Source: MAG-121220-bin8 sp002700465 | GTDB taxonomy: Bacteria; Bacteroidota; Bacteroidia; Flavobacteriales; Flavobacteriaceae | Assembly: GCA_943789295.1 (NCBI GenBank) | Contig: CALSTO010000001.1 | Span: 620,001-684,000, forward strand | Reading direction: 5' to 3' | Length of the DNA stretch: 64,000 nucleotides | The notes under the pieces: generated by a model | What the model saw: only the letters and a program-made list of their open reading frames with translations | Databases searched by the model: none | Told to the model about the DNA's origin: nothing | Part shown: in pieces, positions 30,135-38,969 of the stretch | Numbering within the stretch: position 1 is the stretch's first letter | Layout of the letters: every line of letters starts with the position of its first letter | Position numbers and translations under genes: made by a program

Positions 30135-31610
30135 ATGTATAATCTTGGCTTAGATATAGGGACTTCATTTATCAAAGCAGCTCTTACAGAGTGTTCGAGT
30201 GGAATCGTTGTTAATGTAGTTTCTGAACCATCAAGTGAACAAAAAATAAAAGTGTTTAAAGATGGATGGGCAGAACAGGATCCAGAAATTTGGTGGAAGA
30301 ACACATGTCAAGCTATAAAAAATCTTATTTCATTAACTAACGTTAACCCTTCACTTGTTTCTGGAATTGGAATTTCATACCAAATGCACGGTTTGGTATT
30401 ACTAGATAATAAAGGGAATTTAATTAGAGATAGTATTATTTGGTGTGATGACAGGGCAGTTAGTATTGGAAAGAAAGCTTTTATTGAACTAGGTAAAGAA
30501 AAATGTATTGAAACATTATTAAATTCTCCTGCGAATTTTACTACATCAAAATTAAAATGGGTAAAAAACAATGAAAAAGAACTCTATAAAAGAGTCTATA
30601 AGTTTATGCTTCCAGGTGATTATATAGCCTATAAATTTTCAGGAAAAATGACTACTACAAATATGGGTCTATCCGAGCAAATGCTTTGGAATTTTAAAAA
30701 AAACAAAATTGCAGACTTTTTATTGAAATATTATGAAATTGATAGTTCTCTGATTCCAGATGTTGTTTCGAATTTTGGATTTCAATGTAAACTAAATAAA
30801 AAAGGGTCATCAGAATGTGGTCTTGTAGAAAACACCCCTATTTATTACAGGGCAGGTGATCAACCAAATAATGCACTTTCTTTAAATGTACTAAAACCAG
30901 GTGAAGTAGCTGCTACAGCAGGTACATCAGGTGTTGTTTTTGCAGTAACAGACAATAAAAAAACAATTGAAAGTGAAAGGATAAATAATTTTCTTCATGT
31001 AAAAACTAAAAATTCATCTTCGCTTGGAAAATTATTATGTATAAACGGAGCTGGGATTCAGTATGCTAAATTAAAAAATGAGCTTAACATCGAATCGTAT
31101 GACAAAATGAATAAACTATCATTAATGGCCCGGGTTGGATCAGAAGAATTAACTTATTTGCCTTTTGGAAACGGTTCAGAAAGAATGCTTAATAATATGA
31201 ATGTAGGGTCAAGTATGTTGAACTTTGACAAAAATATTCATACTAATGCACATGTTATTCGTGCAACACTTGAGGGGATTGCTTTTGCTTTTGTTTATGG
31301 AATTCAAATTTTAATTAATGATGGTATTAATCCTTCAGTAATTAGAGCAGGAAATGATAATTTATTTAAATCTAAAGTTTTTGGAGAAACTATATCAACT
31401 TTAATAAATAATGAAATCGAAATTTATGAAACAACTGGTGCAATTGGCGCTTCAAGAGCTGTAAATCTTCGAAATAAAGATTTTGTTAAATTTGGAAAAA
31501 ACATAATCGACAATGATTTAGTAAAAACATTTACTCCTCAATTAAATTCAACAGAATACAAGAAAGCTTTTAATTTATGGGTTAAAAAATTAGAATTAAC
31601 TTTAAAATAA
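30135..31610 (+). CDS. xylB: Xylulokinase
   Basis: Phosphorylates D-xylulose to xylulose 5-phosphate. FGGY-kinase family: GLDIGTSFIKAAL (ATP-binding N-terminal domain), DGWAEQDPEIWW, GIGISYQMHGLVLLD near residue 79, SIIWCDDRA near 100 (catalytic Asp), RAGDQPNNALSLNVLKPGEVAATAGTSGVVF near 240 and RATLEGIAFAFVYG near 376. 491 residues. It stands 7 bases before the xylose isomerase gene, giving the classical pair for xylose entry into the pentose phosphate pathway. Confidence 0.93.
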   Translation: MYNLGLDIGTSFIKAALTECSSGIVVNVVSEPSSEQKIKVFKDGWAEQDPEIWWKNTCQAIKNLISLTNVNPSLVSGIGISYQMHGLVLLDNKGNLIRDSIIWCDDRAVSIGKKAFIELGKEKCIETLLNSPANFTTSKLKWVKNNEKELYKRVYKFMLPGDYIAYKFSGKMTTTNMGLSEQMLWNFKKNKIADFLLKYYEIDSSLIPDVVSNFGFQCKLNKKGSSECGLVENTPIYYRAGDQPNNALSLNVLKPGEVAATAGTSGVVFAVTDNKKTIESERINNFLHVKTKNSSSLGKLLCINGAGIQYAKLKNELNIESYDKMNKLSLMARVGSEELTYLPFGNGSERMLNNMNVGSSMLNFDKNIHTNAHVIRATLEGIAFAFVYGIQILINDGINPSVIRAGNDNLFKSKVFGETISTLINNEIEIYETTGAIGASRAVNLRNKDFVKFGKNIIDNDLVKTFTPQLNSTEYKKAFNLWVKKLELTLK

Positions 31611-31617
31611 AAATGAA

Positions 31618-32943
31618 ATGGCACTTATAGGAAATGTAGAATATTACAAAGGAATAGGAGATATCAAATTTGAAGGAAAAGATTCAACAAATCCTTTTTC
31701 ATTCAAGTATTATGATCCAAATAAAATTGTAGCTGGCAGAGCTTTAAAAGATCATTTTAAGTTTGCGATTGCTTATTGGCACTCTTTCTGTGGACAAGGA
31801 ACCGATCCTTTTGGTTCAGCAACACAAAATTTCTTGTGGGATAAGTCTCAAGACCCTTATCAAGCTGCAAAAGATAAAGCAGATGCTGCATTTGAGTTTA
31901 TTACCAAAATGGGATTTGACTATTTCTGTTTTCATGATTTTGATTTAATTCAAGAGGGAGTAAGTTTGAAAGAATCTGAAAACAGGCTTTTGTTTATAAC
32001 TGATTATATAAAAATTAAACAAAAGGAATCTGGTGTTAAGGTGTTGTGGGGAACGGCAAATTGTTTTTCTAATCCTCAATATATGAACGGTGCTGCAACC
32101 AACCCAGATTTTGATGTTTTAGCCAGGGCAGGTGGCCAGGTTAAGTTAGCCCTAGACACTACAATAGCTTTAAATGGTGAAAATTATGTTTTTTGGGGAG
32201 GAAGAGAAGGATATATGAGTCTTCTAAACACTGACATGAAAAGAGAGTTAGATCATTTAGGTAAATTCTTGTCAATTTCTAGAGATTATGCAAGATCTCA
32301 AGGTTTTAAAGGTAATTTTTTTATTGAGCCTAAACCTATGGAACCAACAAAACATCAATATGACTTTGATACTGCAACAGCTATAGGGTTTTTAAAAGAA
32401 TATGGTTTGGAAAAGGATTTTAAAATTAATATTGAAGTAAATCATGCAACCTTAGCTCAACATACATTTCAACATGAACTTACTGTTGCTGCAAAATCTA
32501 ATATGTTGGGAAGTATAGATGCAAACAGAGGAGATTATCAAAACGGATGGGATACAGATCAGTTTCCTAATAACTTATATGAAACAACAGAAGCTATGCT
32601 TGTATTTTTACAATCAGGAGGTTTACAAGGAGGAGGAGTTAATTTTGATGCAAAAATAAGAAGGAATTCTACGGATATAGATGATATTTTTCATGCACAT
32701 ATTGGAGGAGCAGATAATTTTGCTAGAGCACTTATAACTGCTGATAATATTTTAACTTCATCAAATTATAAGGAACTTTTTAATTTGAGATATAATAGTT
32801 TTAATTCTGGAAAAGGAAAAGCATTTGAACAAGGTAAATTAAATCTCAACGATTTATATGAAATAGCTGTAAACACAGGAGAGTTAAATTTAAAGAGTGG
32901 CAAACAAGAGATGTTTGAAAATATAATTAATCAATTTATTTAA
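31618..32943 (+). CDS. xylA: Xylose isomerase
   Basis: Converts D-xylose to D-xylulose with two divalent metal ions. Motifs of the 440-residue class: HSFCGQGTDPFG near residue 55, FCFHDFDLIQEG with catalytic His106, VFWGGREGY near 190, FFIEPKPMEPTKHQYDFD near 235 (metal-binding Glu), EVNHATLAQHTFQHEL near 275 and GSIDANRGD near 301. The start is ATG 31618; an upstream ATG at 31613 is out of frame. It works directly before xylulokinase in the pathway and follows it in the operon. Confidence 0.95.
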   Translation: MALIGNVEYYKGIGDIKFEGKDSTNPFSFKYYDPNKIVAGRALKDHFKFAIAYWHSFCGQGTDPFGSATQNFLWDKSQDPYQAAKDKADAAFEFITKMGFDYFCFHDFDLIQEGVSLKESENRLLFITDYIKIKQKESGVKVLWGTANCFSNPQYMNGAATNPDFDVLARAGGQVKLALDTTIALNGENYVFWGGREGYMSLLNTDMKRELDHLGKFLSISRDYARSQGFKGNFFIEPKPMEPTKHQYDFDTATAIGFLKEYGLEKDFKINIEVNHATLAQHTFQHELTVAAKSNMLGSIDANRGDYQNGWDTDQFPNNLYETTEAMLVFLQSGGLQGGGVNFDAKIRRNSTDIDDIFHAHIGGADNFARALITADNILTSSNYKELFNLRYNSFNSGKGKAFEQGKLNLNDLYEIAVNTGELNLKSGKQEMFENIINQFI

Positions 32944-32963
32944 AAAAATAACCAAATAGAAAT

Positions 32964-34232
32964 ATGAAAAAATTAGCATTACACTGGCAGATAATAATAG
33001 GTATGGTTTTGGGTGTTTTATTTGGATTACTTTTTCTTAATTTTGAATGGGGTAAAACTTTTGTTCTAAACTGGATTAAACCATTTGGAACTATTTTTAT
33101 TAATTCATTAAAGTTAATAGCAGTTCCTTTAATTTTAGCTTCTCTTATTAAAGGTATTTCAGATTTAAAAGATTTATCAAAGTTATCTTCAATGGGAGGT
33201 ATTACTATTGCTACTTATATATTCACAACAATGATGGCTGTTACTATTGGTCTTGTTGCTGTAAATATTATTGAACCTGGAAACTTTATTGCTGAAGAAA
33301 CTAGAGAACAGCTTGTTAATGCTTATTCATTGAATGCTAATGAGAAAATTGAAGCTGCTAATAATCAAAAAAATTTAGGTCCTTTACAACCAATAGTCGA
33401 TATGGTTCCGTCTAATTTTTTTAGTGCAGCATCTAATAATAGAAATATGCTTCAAGTTATTTTTTTCGCTATAATTTTTGGTATATCAATGATATTAATT
33501 CCAGAGAAAAAATCAGATCCCATTAAAAGTTTTTTTGACTCTTTGAATGATGTAATTCTTAAGATTATTGATTTAATAATGTTATGTGCTCCTTATGGTG
33601 TTTTTGCACTTTTAGCTGCAATAATTGTAGAGTCACCAAGTATGGATTTATTTAAAGCATTAGGTTTTTATACTTTGACTGTTTTGTTTGGGTTATTTCT
33701 TTTGATATGTATTTATTTAGTTGTTGTTAAACTTGTTGTTGGAAAGAGTCCCTCATTTTTTTTAAAAGGAATTTCTCCAGCACAATTACTAGCTTTTTCT
33801 ACTAGTTCTAGTGCAGCAACATTACCAGTAACCATGGAAAGGGTTCAAGACCATCTAGGCGTAGACGAGGAGGTTAGTAGTTTTGTTCTTCCAATTGGAG
33901 CAACTATAAATATGGATGGAAGTGCATTGTATCAAGCTGTTGCAGCTGTATTCATTGCTCAAGCATTTGGTTTAGATTTAAGTTTAGCAGCTCAGTTAGG
34001 GATAATTTCGACTGCAACTCTAGCGTCAATTGGCTCCGCTGCAGTTCCTGGAGCAGGGATGGTAATGCTTATTATTGTTCTTTCTCAGGCTGGAATTCCA
34101 GAAATTGGATTGGCATTAATTTTTGCTGTAGATAGACCTTTAGACATGTGTAGAACAGTTGTAAATGTAACAGGAGACGCAACAGTTTCTATGTTAGTTT
34201 CAAAGTTTGTAGGAAAATCTAAACAGGAATAA
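32964..34232 (+). CDS. Dicarboxylate/amino acid:cation symporter (DAACS/SDF family)
   Basis: Inner-membrane sodium- or proton-coupled uptake of dicarboxylates or acidic amino acids. Recognised by LKLIAVPLILASLIKGISDLKDL near residue 48, the serine-rich AFSTSSSAATLPVTMERVQ hairpin near 274, GATINMDGSALYQAV near 311 and the C-terminal VDRPLDMCRTVVNVTGDATVSMLV segment. 422 residues. Last gene of the locus, 20 bases after xylA. A link to sugar use is not obvious; it may supply or export C4 acids, or simply ride on the transcript. Confidence 0.9.
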   Translation: MKKLALHWQIIIGMVLGVLFGLLFLNFEWGKTFVLNWIKPFGTIFINSLKLIAVPLILASLIKGISDLKDLSKLSSMGGITIATYIFTTMMAVTIGLVAVNIIEPGNFIAEETREQLVNAYSLNANEKIEAANNQKNLGPLQPIVDMVPSNFFSAASNNRNMLQVIFFAIIFGISMILIPEKKSDPIKSFFDSLNDVILKIIDLIMLCAPYGVFALLAAIIVESPSMDLFKALGFYTLTVLFGLFLLICIYLVVVKLVVGKSPSFFLKGISPAQLLAFSTSSSAATLPVTMERVQDHLGVDEEVSSFVLPIGATINMDGSALYQAVAAVFIAQAFGLDLSLAAQLGIISTATLASIGSAAVPGAGMVMLIIVLSQAGIPEIGLALIFAVDRPLDMCRTVVNVTGDATVSMLVSKFVGKSKQE

Positions 34233-34303
34233 AAATTAAATAGAATTCTATTTTATATAAAGAATAAGAATTTTAAATTTGTTTCAGTTTAAAATTGAAT
34301 TAA

Positions 34304-34591
34304 ATGAACAAAAACGAATTGATTGAGGATTTTCTTAAGAACTTTAAACCTAAGCAAGATCAAAGTTGGAAAAGCTGTTATTTCTTTACACACTATTTAA
34401 AAAAGAATCATAAGATTGAAGCTGAATTAATTGAGGGTATGTCTAGAATTAATAAAATTGATTATTGGACTGTTCGTCTGGACGGGGATGATATAGATAT
34501 CCATGCAAAAGCTGTTGATATAGAACCTGATTTCATCGATAAACCAGATATGGTTTGGAGCCTTAAACAGTTCGAAAAAGATAATTTTTAA
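34304..34591 (+). CDS. Small acidic hypothetical protein
   Basis: I do not recognise this 95-residue protein. It has no signal peptide or membrane segment. It begins with an amphipathic helix (NKNELIEDFLKNFKP), then a WKSCYFFTHYLKKNH segment, and a two-strand pattern with YWTVRLDGDDIDIHAKAVDI. It stands alone on the plus strand and its last four bases overlap the end of the convergent DUF1456 gene. Codon use matches its neighbours, so it is probably a real gene. Confidence 0.55.
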   Translation: MNKNELIEDFLKNFKPKQDQSWKSCYFFTHYLKKNHKIEAELIEGMSRINKIDYWTVRLDGDDIDIHAKAVDIEPDFIDKPDMVWSLKQFEKDNF

Positions 34592-34812
34592 GCAGGACCT
34601 CTGAGGTAAATAATTAAACCATTAAGAAAATTTCTTAACATCTGATCACCACATTCCATGTATTTTGGATGCTTTTCGTTTCTAAATAATGCGTTTATTT
34701 CAGATTTTGTTACTCTGAAATCTGCTAGTTTACAAATATTAACTATATCGTCGTCTCTTAATTTATGTGCAACTCTAAGTTTTTTAAAAATATCATTATT
34801 GGTTAGTCCCAT
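34588..34812 (-). CDS. DUF1456 family protein, single domain
   Basis: The sequence MGLTNNDIFKKLRVAHKLRDDDIVN and YMECGDQMLRNFLNGLIIYLRG fits DUF1456 (YehS-like) proteins of unknown function. Family members I know are usually about 150-160 residues with two copies of the domain; here there is only one copy, 74 residues, ending cleanly. It may be a genuine short form or a truncation. A hairpin with a T-run ends 13 bases before its start, so it needs its own promoter or regulated read-through from the ABC-F gene. Confidence 0.7.
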   Translation of the reverse strand: MGLTNNDIFKKLRVAHKLRDDDIVNICKLADFRVTKSEINALFRNEKHPKYMECGDQMLRNFLNGLIIYLRGPA

Positions 34813-34824
34813 GTCAATTATTTA

Positions 34825-34857
34825 TAAAAAAACCTCTGATTATTAAGTTCAGAGGTT
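34825..34857 (-). terminator. Rho-independent terminator or attenuator between ABC-F and DUF1456
   Basis: A perfect 9-bp inverted repeat (AACCTCTGA with TCAGAGGTT, 9-base loop) is followed on the minus strand by a T-run. It lies 67 bases after the ABC-F stop and just before the DUF1456 start. The simplest role is termination of the ABC-F transcript. Confidence 0.7.
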
Positions 34858-34923
34858 CTTACGAATTTATTTAAAATTAATTAAAATATACAAATTCAAA
34901 ATAATTAATTTTTTCAGGATTTT

Positions 34924-36786
34924 TTAATTTTCTGACAATTCAAACCATCTATTTGTTTTAAGTTCTAATTCTTGTTCAATATTTTTCAACTGAATGGAGT
35001 ATTTTTTTACGTCGTCTATGGATAATTTTTGGTTAAAATGATTTTGAATTTCTTCTTTTAAAACTTCAATTTTCTTTATTTCTTTTTCTAATTTTTTAAA
35101 TTCTTTTTGTTGTAAGTAATTTAAATTTTTTTTATTCGAATGTATATTTTTTTCTTTTAGTTGAGAGCGTTCTGATTTTAATTCACTGTCATTGTTTTTG
35201 ATTTTAGAATCTTCATAAGCTCTGTAATCAGAGTAATTTCCTGGAAAATTCTCAATATTTCCTGATCCTTTAAAAACAAATAAATGATCTATTATTTTAT
35301 CCATGAAATACCTGTCGTGAGAAACAACTATTAAGCAACCAGGAAAGTCTAATAAAAAACTTTCAAGTACGTTAAGGGTTATTATATCTAAGTCATTCGT
35401 AGGTTCGTCAAGAATTAAAAAATTAGGATTTTGTATTAAAACCGTACATAAATAAAGTCTTTTTCTTTCACCACCACTTAATTTATCAACGAAGTCATAT
35501 TGTTTTTTTCTATCAAATAAAAATCGTTCTAATAGTTGTTGGGCAGAAATTTTCTTTCCTTTTTTCAGAGGAATATAATCTCCATATTCTCTTATGACAT
35601 CAATTACTTTCTGTCCTTCTTTGTAAGGGATTCCACTTTGAGTATAATATCCAAATTTTAATGTTTCACCCCAAATTATTTTTCCTGAATCTAGCTCTTC
35701 ATTAGATGTTAACATATTTAAAAAAGTAGATTTTCCTGTACCGTTTTTTCCAATTATTCCAATACGTTCATTTCTTTGAAACACATAGTCAAAGCCATTT
35801 AAAATAGTTGTGTCTCCAAATGCTTTACTGACTTTATGCATTTCTATCATTTTACTACCCAAGCGTTCCATATTAATTTCTAATTGAACTTGGTGGTCTT
35901 CTCTCCTTAAACTAGCCTTTTCCTTAATGATTTTAAAATCTTCTATTCTAGATTTCGATTTTGTTGTTCTTGCTTTTGGTTGCCTTCTCATCCATTCCAG
36001 CTCTTTTTTAAAATGTAGTTTAGTTTTATGTGCTTCTACATTTTCTTGAGCAATTCTAGCATCTCTTTTTTCAAGGTAATAAGAGTAATTTCCTTTGTAG
36101 CTATAAAGTTTACCCTGATCTAGTTCTATGATTTCATTACAAACACGTTCCAGGAAATATCTGTCATGTGTTACCATTAATAAGGTTATTTTTTCTTTAG
36201 AAAAATAGCTTTCTAACCATTCAATCATTTCTAGATCTATATGATTTGTAGGTTCATCTAAAATTAATAACTCAGGTTGTTTCAATAAAACATTACAAAG
36301 CGCAATTCTTTTCTTTTGACCTCCAGATAAACTACCTACTTTTGCATTTAAATCGTTTAGTTTTAGTTTAAATAGAATTTTTTTATACTGAGTTTCAAAA
36401 TCCCAAGCTTGAGCTTGATCCATAGCATCAAATGCTTTTTGATAAGATTCTTGATCTTCAGGATTTTTTAAAGCTTTATCATAATCAAAAATTATACTTA
36501 AAATGGGATTATCTGCACGTAATACACTTTCTTTAACTGTAAGTTTCGGATCTAGTAATGGTTCTTGAGACAAATAAGCAACTTTAATTCCTTTTCTAAA
36601 AACAACTTGACCTTTGTCTGGTGAATCTTCTCCAGCAATAATATTTAGTATTGATGATTTTCCACAACCATTTTTTGCAATTAATGCAATCTTTTGGCCT
36701 TGATTTACTCCAAATGATATTGAATCAAAAATAACCTTCTCTCCATATGATTTTGAAATTTCTTCAACTGACAATAAATTCATCAA
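34924..36786 (-). CDS. ABC-F family ATPase, Uup-like
   Basis: Cytoplasmic ribosome-associated ATPase with two fused nucleotide-binding domains and no membrane segment. First domain: Walker A ALIAKNGCGKSS near residue 34, signature SLSGGQKKR near 153, Walker B LLILDEPTNHID. Linker: a basic helical stretch (WMRRQPKARTTKSKSR). Second domain: GIIGKNGTGKST near 346, LSGGERKR near 440, FLILDEPTNDLD. The C-terminal 90 residues are lysine/glutamate-rich coiled coil, as in Uup. 620 residues. ABC-F proteins modulate translation or resist ribosome-targeting drugs; the resistance branch is not indicated here. Confidence 0.9.
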   Translation of the reverse strand: MMNLLSVEEISKSYGEKVIFDSISFGVNQGQKIALIAKNGCGKSSILNIIAGEDSPDKGQVVFRKGIKVAYLSQEPLLDPKLTVKESVLRADNPILSIIFDYDKALKNPEDQESYQKAFDAMDQAQAWDFETQYKKILFKLKLNDLNAKVGSLSGGQKKRIALCNVLLKQPELLILDEPTNHIDLEMIEWLESYFSKEKITLLMVTHDRYFLERVCNEIIELDQGKLYSYKGNYSYYLEKRDARIAQENVEAHKTKLHFKKELEWMRRQPKARTTKSKSRIEDFKIIKEKASLRREDHQVQLEINMERLGSKMIEMHKVSKAFGDTTILNGFDYVFQRNERIGIIGKNGTGKSTFLNMLTSNEELDSGKIIWGETLKFGYYTQSGIPYKEGQKVIDVIREYGDYIPLKKGKKISAQQLLERFLFDRKKQYDFVDKLSGGERKRLYLCTVLIQNPNFLILDEPTNDLDIITLNVLESFLLDFPGCLIVVSHDRYFMDKIIDHLFVFKGSGNIENFPGNYSDYRAYEDSKIKNNDSELKSERSQLKEKNIHSNKKNLNYLQQKEFKKLEKEIKKIEVLKEEIQNHFNQKLSIDDVKKYSIQLKNIEQELELKTNRWFELSEN

Positions 36787-36869
36787 TAATTTTTCTTTTT
36801 AAAGATCTCAAAAATACATAATCATAAATGAGTATATAATTATTAAATACATAAATTAATAATATTAGT

Positions 36870-37418
36870 CTAGTATAGAGCTTTGACATGCATGATTTCA
36901 AGTTTAAATTCTCCTTGTTGCTTATCAGAAATTTGAAATCCTAATGAAGTTATTTTGTCAATTTCTAATTTTTTTGCGTTTCTAGAATAATAACCCATAA
37001 ACATTGGATTTAAATCTGAGATTAATATTTCAATATTCATCCAAACCCCAAATTCAGTTTTGAAATCTGTAGAATAATTAGAAGATCTATAGTTTTCTCT
37101 TAATCTAAACTTGTATTTTTTTCCATCACCTTTTACTCTAAGTTGAAAAGCTTTAATATCTTTCAATTTTCCACTGTTAAACCTTAATCTACTTGAAGCA
37201 AATCCTCCATTGTTTTTTAACGATACATTTCCATAAAACATTAAATTGCTTTCTTTTGTTATATATAAATCAGAATTAGATATTCCTCCCATAACATTAT
37301 CATTAACTATATTCCAATTGTCAATTCCTATCTCTTCTTTGGGGTTTATTAAATCGATACTTTGACTGTAAACTAAAAACGACATAAATATTAATATGAT
37401 TGAATTGTAAATTTTCAT
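36870..37418 (-). CDS. CIA30-family secreted protein
   Basis: The pattern NWNIVNDNVMGGISNSDL, then FYGNVSLKNNGGFASSRLRF and FQLRVKGDGKKYKFRLRE identifies the CIA30 (NADH:ubiquinone oxidoreductase intermediate-associated protein 30) beta-sandwich, residues about 25-180. In bacteria its role is unknown and it resembles carbohydrate-binding folds. A signal peptide (MKIYNSIILIFMSFLVYSQ) sends it out of the cytoplasm. 182 residues. It is divergent from the small basic protein gene and separate from the ABC-F gene by about 80 bases. Confidence 0.8.
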   Translation of the reverse strand: MKIYNSIILIFMSFLVYSQSIDLINPKEEIGIDNWNIVNDNVMGGISNSDLYITKESNLMFYGNVSLKNNGGFASSRLRFNSGKLKDIKAFQLRVKGDGKKYKFRLRENYRSSNYSTDFKTEFGVWMNIEILISDLNPMFMGYYSRNAKKLEIDKITSLGFQISDKQQGEFKLEIMHVKALY

Positions 37419-37514
37419 GATATTTTTTTTAATAAGTAAACAAACACCATACCTAACTAAATAGATGTATAATCTAATCTTTTAATTAGTTCATTAACTT
37501 TTATATATTTAAAG

Positions 37515-37652
37515 ATGGGGAATGAAAAAAAACTAAAAAAAAATAGTAAAGTTAACCTTGGGGGATCTTACAAATTCAAGATAGCAGCTAAATATAAAAA
37601 ACCTAAGACAAGGGGAGATAAAAACTATAATAAAAGGAATAAAAAAAAATAA
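37515..37652 (+). CDS. Small highly basic protein, 45 residues
   Basis: An ATG-started ORF too short for routine ORF calling: it begins MGNEKKLKKNSKVNLGGSYK and ends in a lysine-rich tail. It contains about 20 lysines or arginines and almost no acidic residues. Such proteins bind RNA or the ribosome; the length and glycine/lysine pattern recall the small ribosomal protein THX, but I cannot align the core and do not claim it. It stands 7 bases before the FMO gene, facing the same way. Confidence 0.45.
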   Translation: MGNEKKLKKNSKVNLGGSYKFKIAAKYKKPKTRGDKNYNKRNKKK

Positions 37653-37659
37653 ATATATA

Positions 37660-38943
37660 TTGAAAAAACGTGTATGTATAATTGGAGCGGGCCCATCTGG
37701 AATAACTGCAATTAAAAATGTCAGTGAGGCGGGGGTTTCTGTTGTAGCATACGATTTTAACAGTGATGTCGGTGGAAACTGGATTTATAATGAAAATGAA
37801 AGTCATTCTAGTGTATTCGAAACCACTCATATAATTAGTTCAAAGACATTGTCAGAATTTGAGGATTTTCCTTTTGATTCTAAAGTTTCAGATTACCCTT
37901 CTCATGATGAATTACGATATTATTTTCAATCCTACGCTAAACATTTTAAATTATATCCACTAATAGAATTTAATACATTAGTTAAAAGTTGTATTCGTTT
38001 AAAAAATAATAATTGGGAAGTAATGACTGTAAAAAATAGGGTTGAAAAAACTGAAATTTTTACAGATTTGATTGTTTGTAATGGTCATCATTGGGAGCCA
38101 AAATTACCCTCTTATAAAGGACGATTTGGTGGTGATTTTTTACATTCTCATCATTATAAAAAATCTGAACCTTTTAAAGGTAAAAAAGTATTAGTTATTG
38201 GAGGCGGGAATTCAGCTTGTGATGTTGCTGTTGAAACAAGTAGAGTTAGTGAAAAAACTTCAATTAGTTGGAGAAGAGGATATCGAATAATACCTAAGTT
38301 TTTGATGGGTCAACCCTCTGATGTCTTTGCTTCTAAAATGATTTTTCTTCCAATTTTAATAAGAAATTTTTTAGCAGGTATATTAGCTTATATAACTAAC
38401 GGACCTAATAGTAATTATGGTTTGGCTAATCCTAATCATAAATTTGGAGCTACTCATCCAACTGTAAATAGTGAACTTCTTTACAAAATTAGGCATGGTA
38501 AGATAAAACCCAAGGGAGAAATAGAAAGTTTTGAAGGTAAACTAGTTAGATTTAAAGATAAAACCAAAGAAGAGTTTGATGTTGTAATAGCATGTACAGG
38601 TTTTGTATTATCTCATCCTTTTTTTGATAAAAAATTTTTGAATTATAGTAAGGGTCCTGTTCCTCTTTATTTAAAAATGTTTCATCCCAGATATGATAAT
38701 TTATTTTTTATTGGAATGTTTCAACCTCTAGGTTGTATTTGGCCCGGTTCTGAACAACAAAGTAAGCTAGTTGCAAAAGCTCTCAAGGGAGGATGGAAAA
38801 GACCATCAAATATTGACAAATTATGTCAAAGGGAAGTTACACATCCTCACATTAAACAAATAAAAACAAATCGCCATAGAATTACTGTAGATTTTCATCG
38901 TTTTATGAAAGATTTGAAAACACAAATCAAATTGAGTAACTAA
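37660..38943 (+). CDS. Flavin-containing monooxygenase
   Basis: FAD- and NADPH-dependent oxygenase for soft nucleophiles (nitrogen or sulfur) or Baeyer-Villiger type reactions. GAGPSG near residue 9 binds FAD; the fingerprint FxGxxxHxxxY is seen as FGGDFLHSHHY near 148; VIGGGNSACDVAVE near 175 binds NADPH; ACTGFVLSHPF near 310 is the FATGY-like motif. The start is TTG: upstream in-frame ATGs are absent and the TTG directly precedes KKRVCIIGAGPSG. 427 residues, within the FMO range. The substrate (for example trimethylamine in marine bacteria) cannot be decided from sequence. Confidence 0.88.
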   Translation: MKKRVCIIGAGPSGITAIKNVSEAGVSVVAYDFNSDVGGNWIYNENESHSSVFETTHIISSKTLSEFEDFPFDSKVSDYPSHDELRYYFQSYAKHFKLYPLIEFNTLVKSCIRLKNNNWEVMTVKNRVEKTEIFTDLIVCNGHHWEPKLPSYKGRFGGDFLHSHHYKKSEPFKGKKVLVIGGGNSACDVAVETSRVSEKTSISWRRGYRIIPKFLMGQPSDVFASKMIFLPILIRNFLAGILAYITNGPNSNYGLANPNHKFGATHPTVNSELLYKIRHGKIKPKGEIESFEGKLVRFKDKTKEEFDVVIACTGFVLSHPFFDKKFLNYSKGPVPLYLKMFHPRYDNLFFIGMFQPLGCIWPGSEQQSKLVAKALKGGWKRPSNIDKLCQREVTHPHIKQIKTNRHRITVDFHRFMKDLKTQIKLSN

Positions 38944-38969
38944 TTGTATAAATAAAATAACATTTTACC

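Noticed and set aside
34238..34253. Perfect 16-bp palindrome AAATAGAATTCTATTT after the dicarboxylate symporter gene
   Set aside because: It has no loop and no T-run, and its sequence does not match the LacI operator; in AT-rich DNA such a palindrome can be chance.
37515..37652. Ribosomal protein THX
   Set aside because: Length and charge are similar, but I could not align the conserved core, so only small basic protein is stated.
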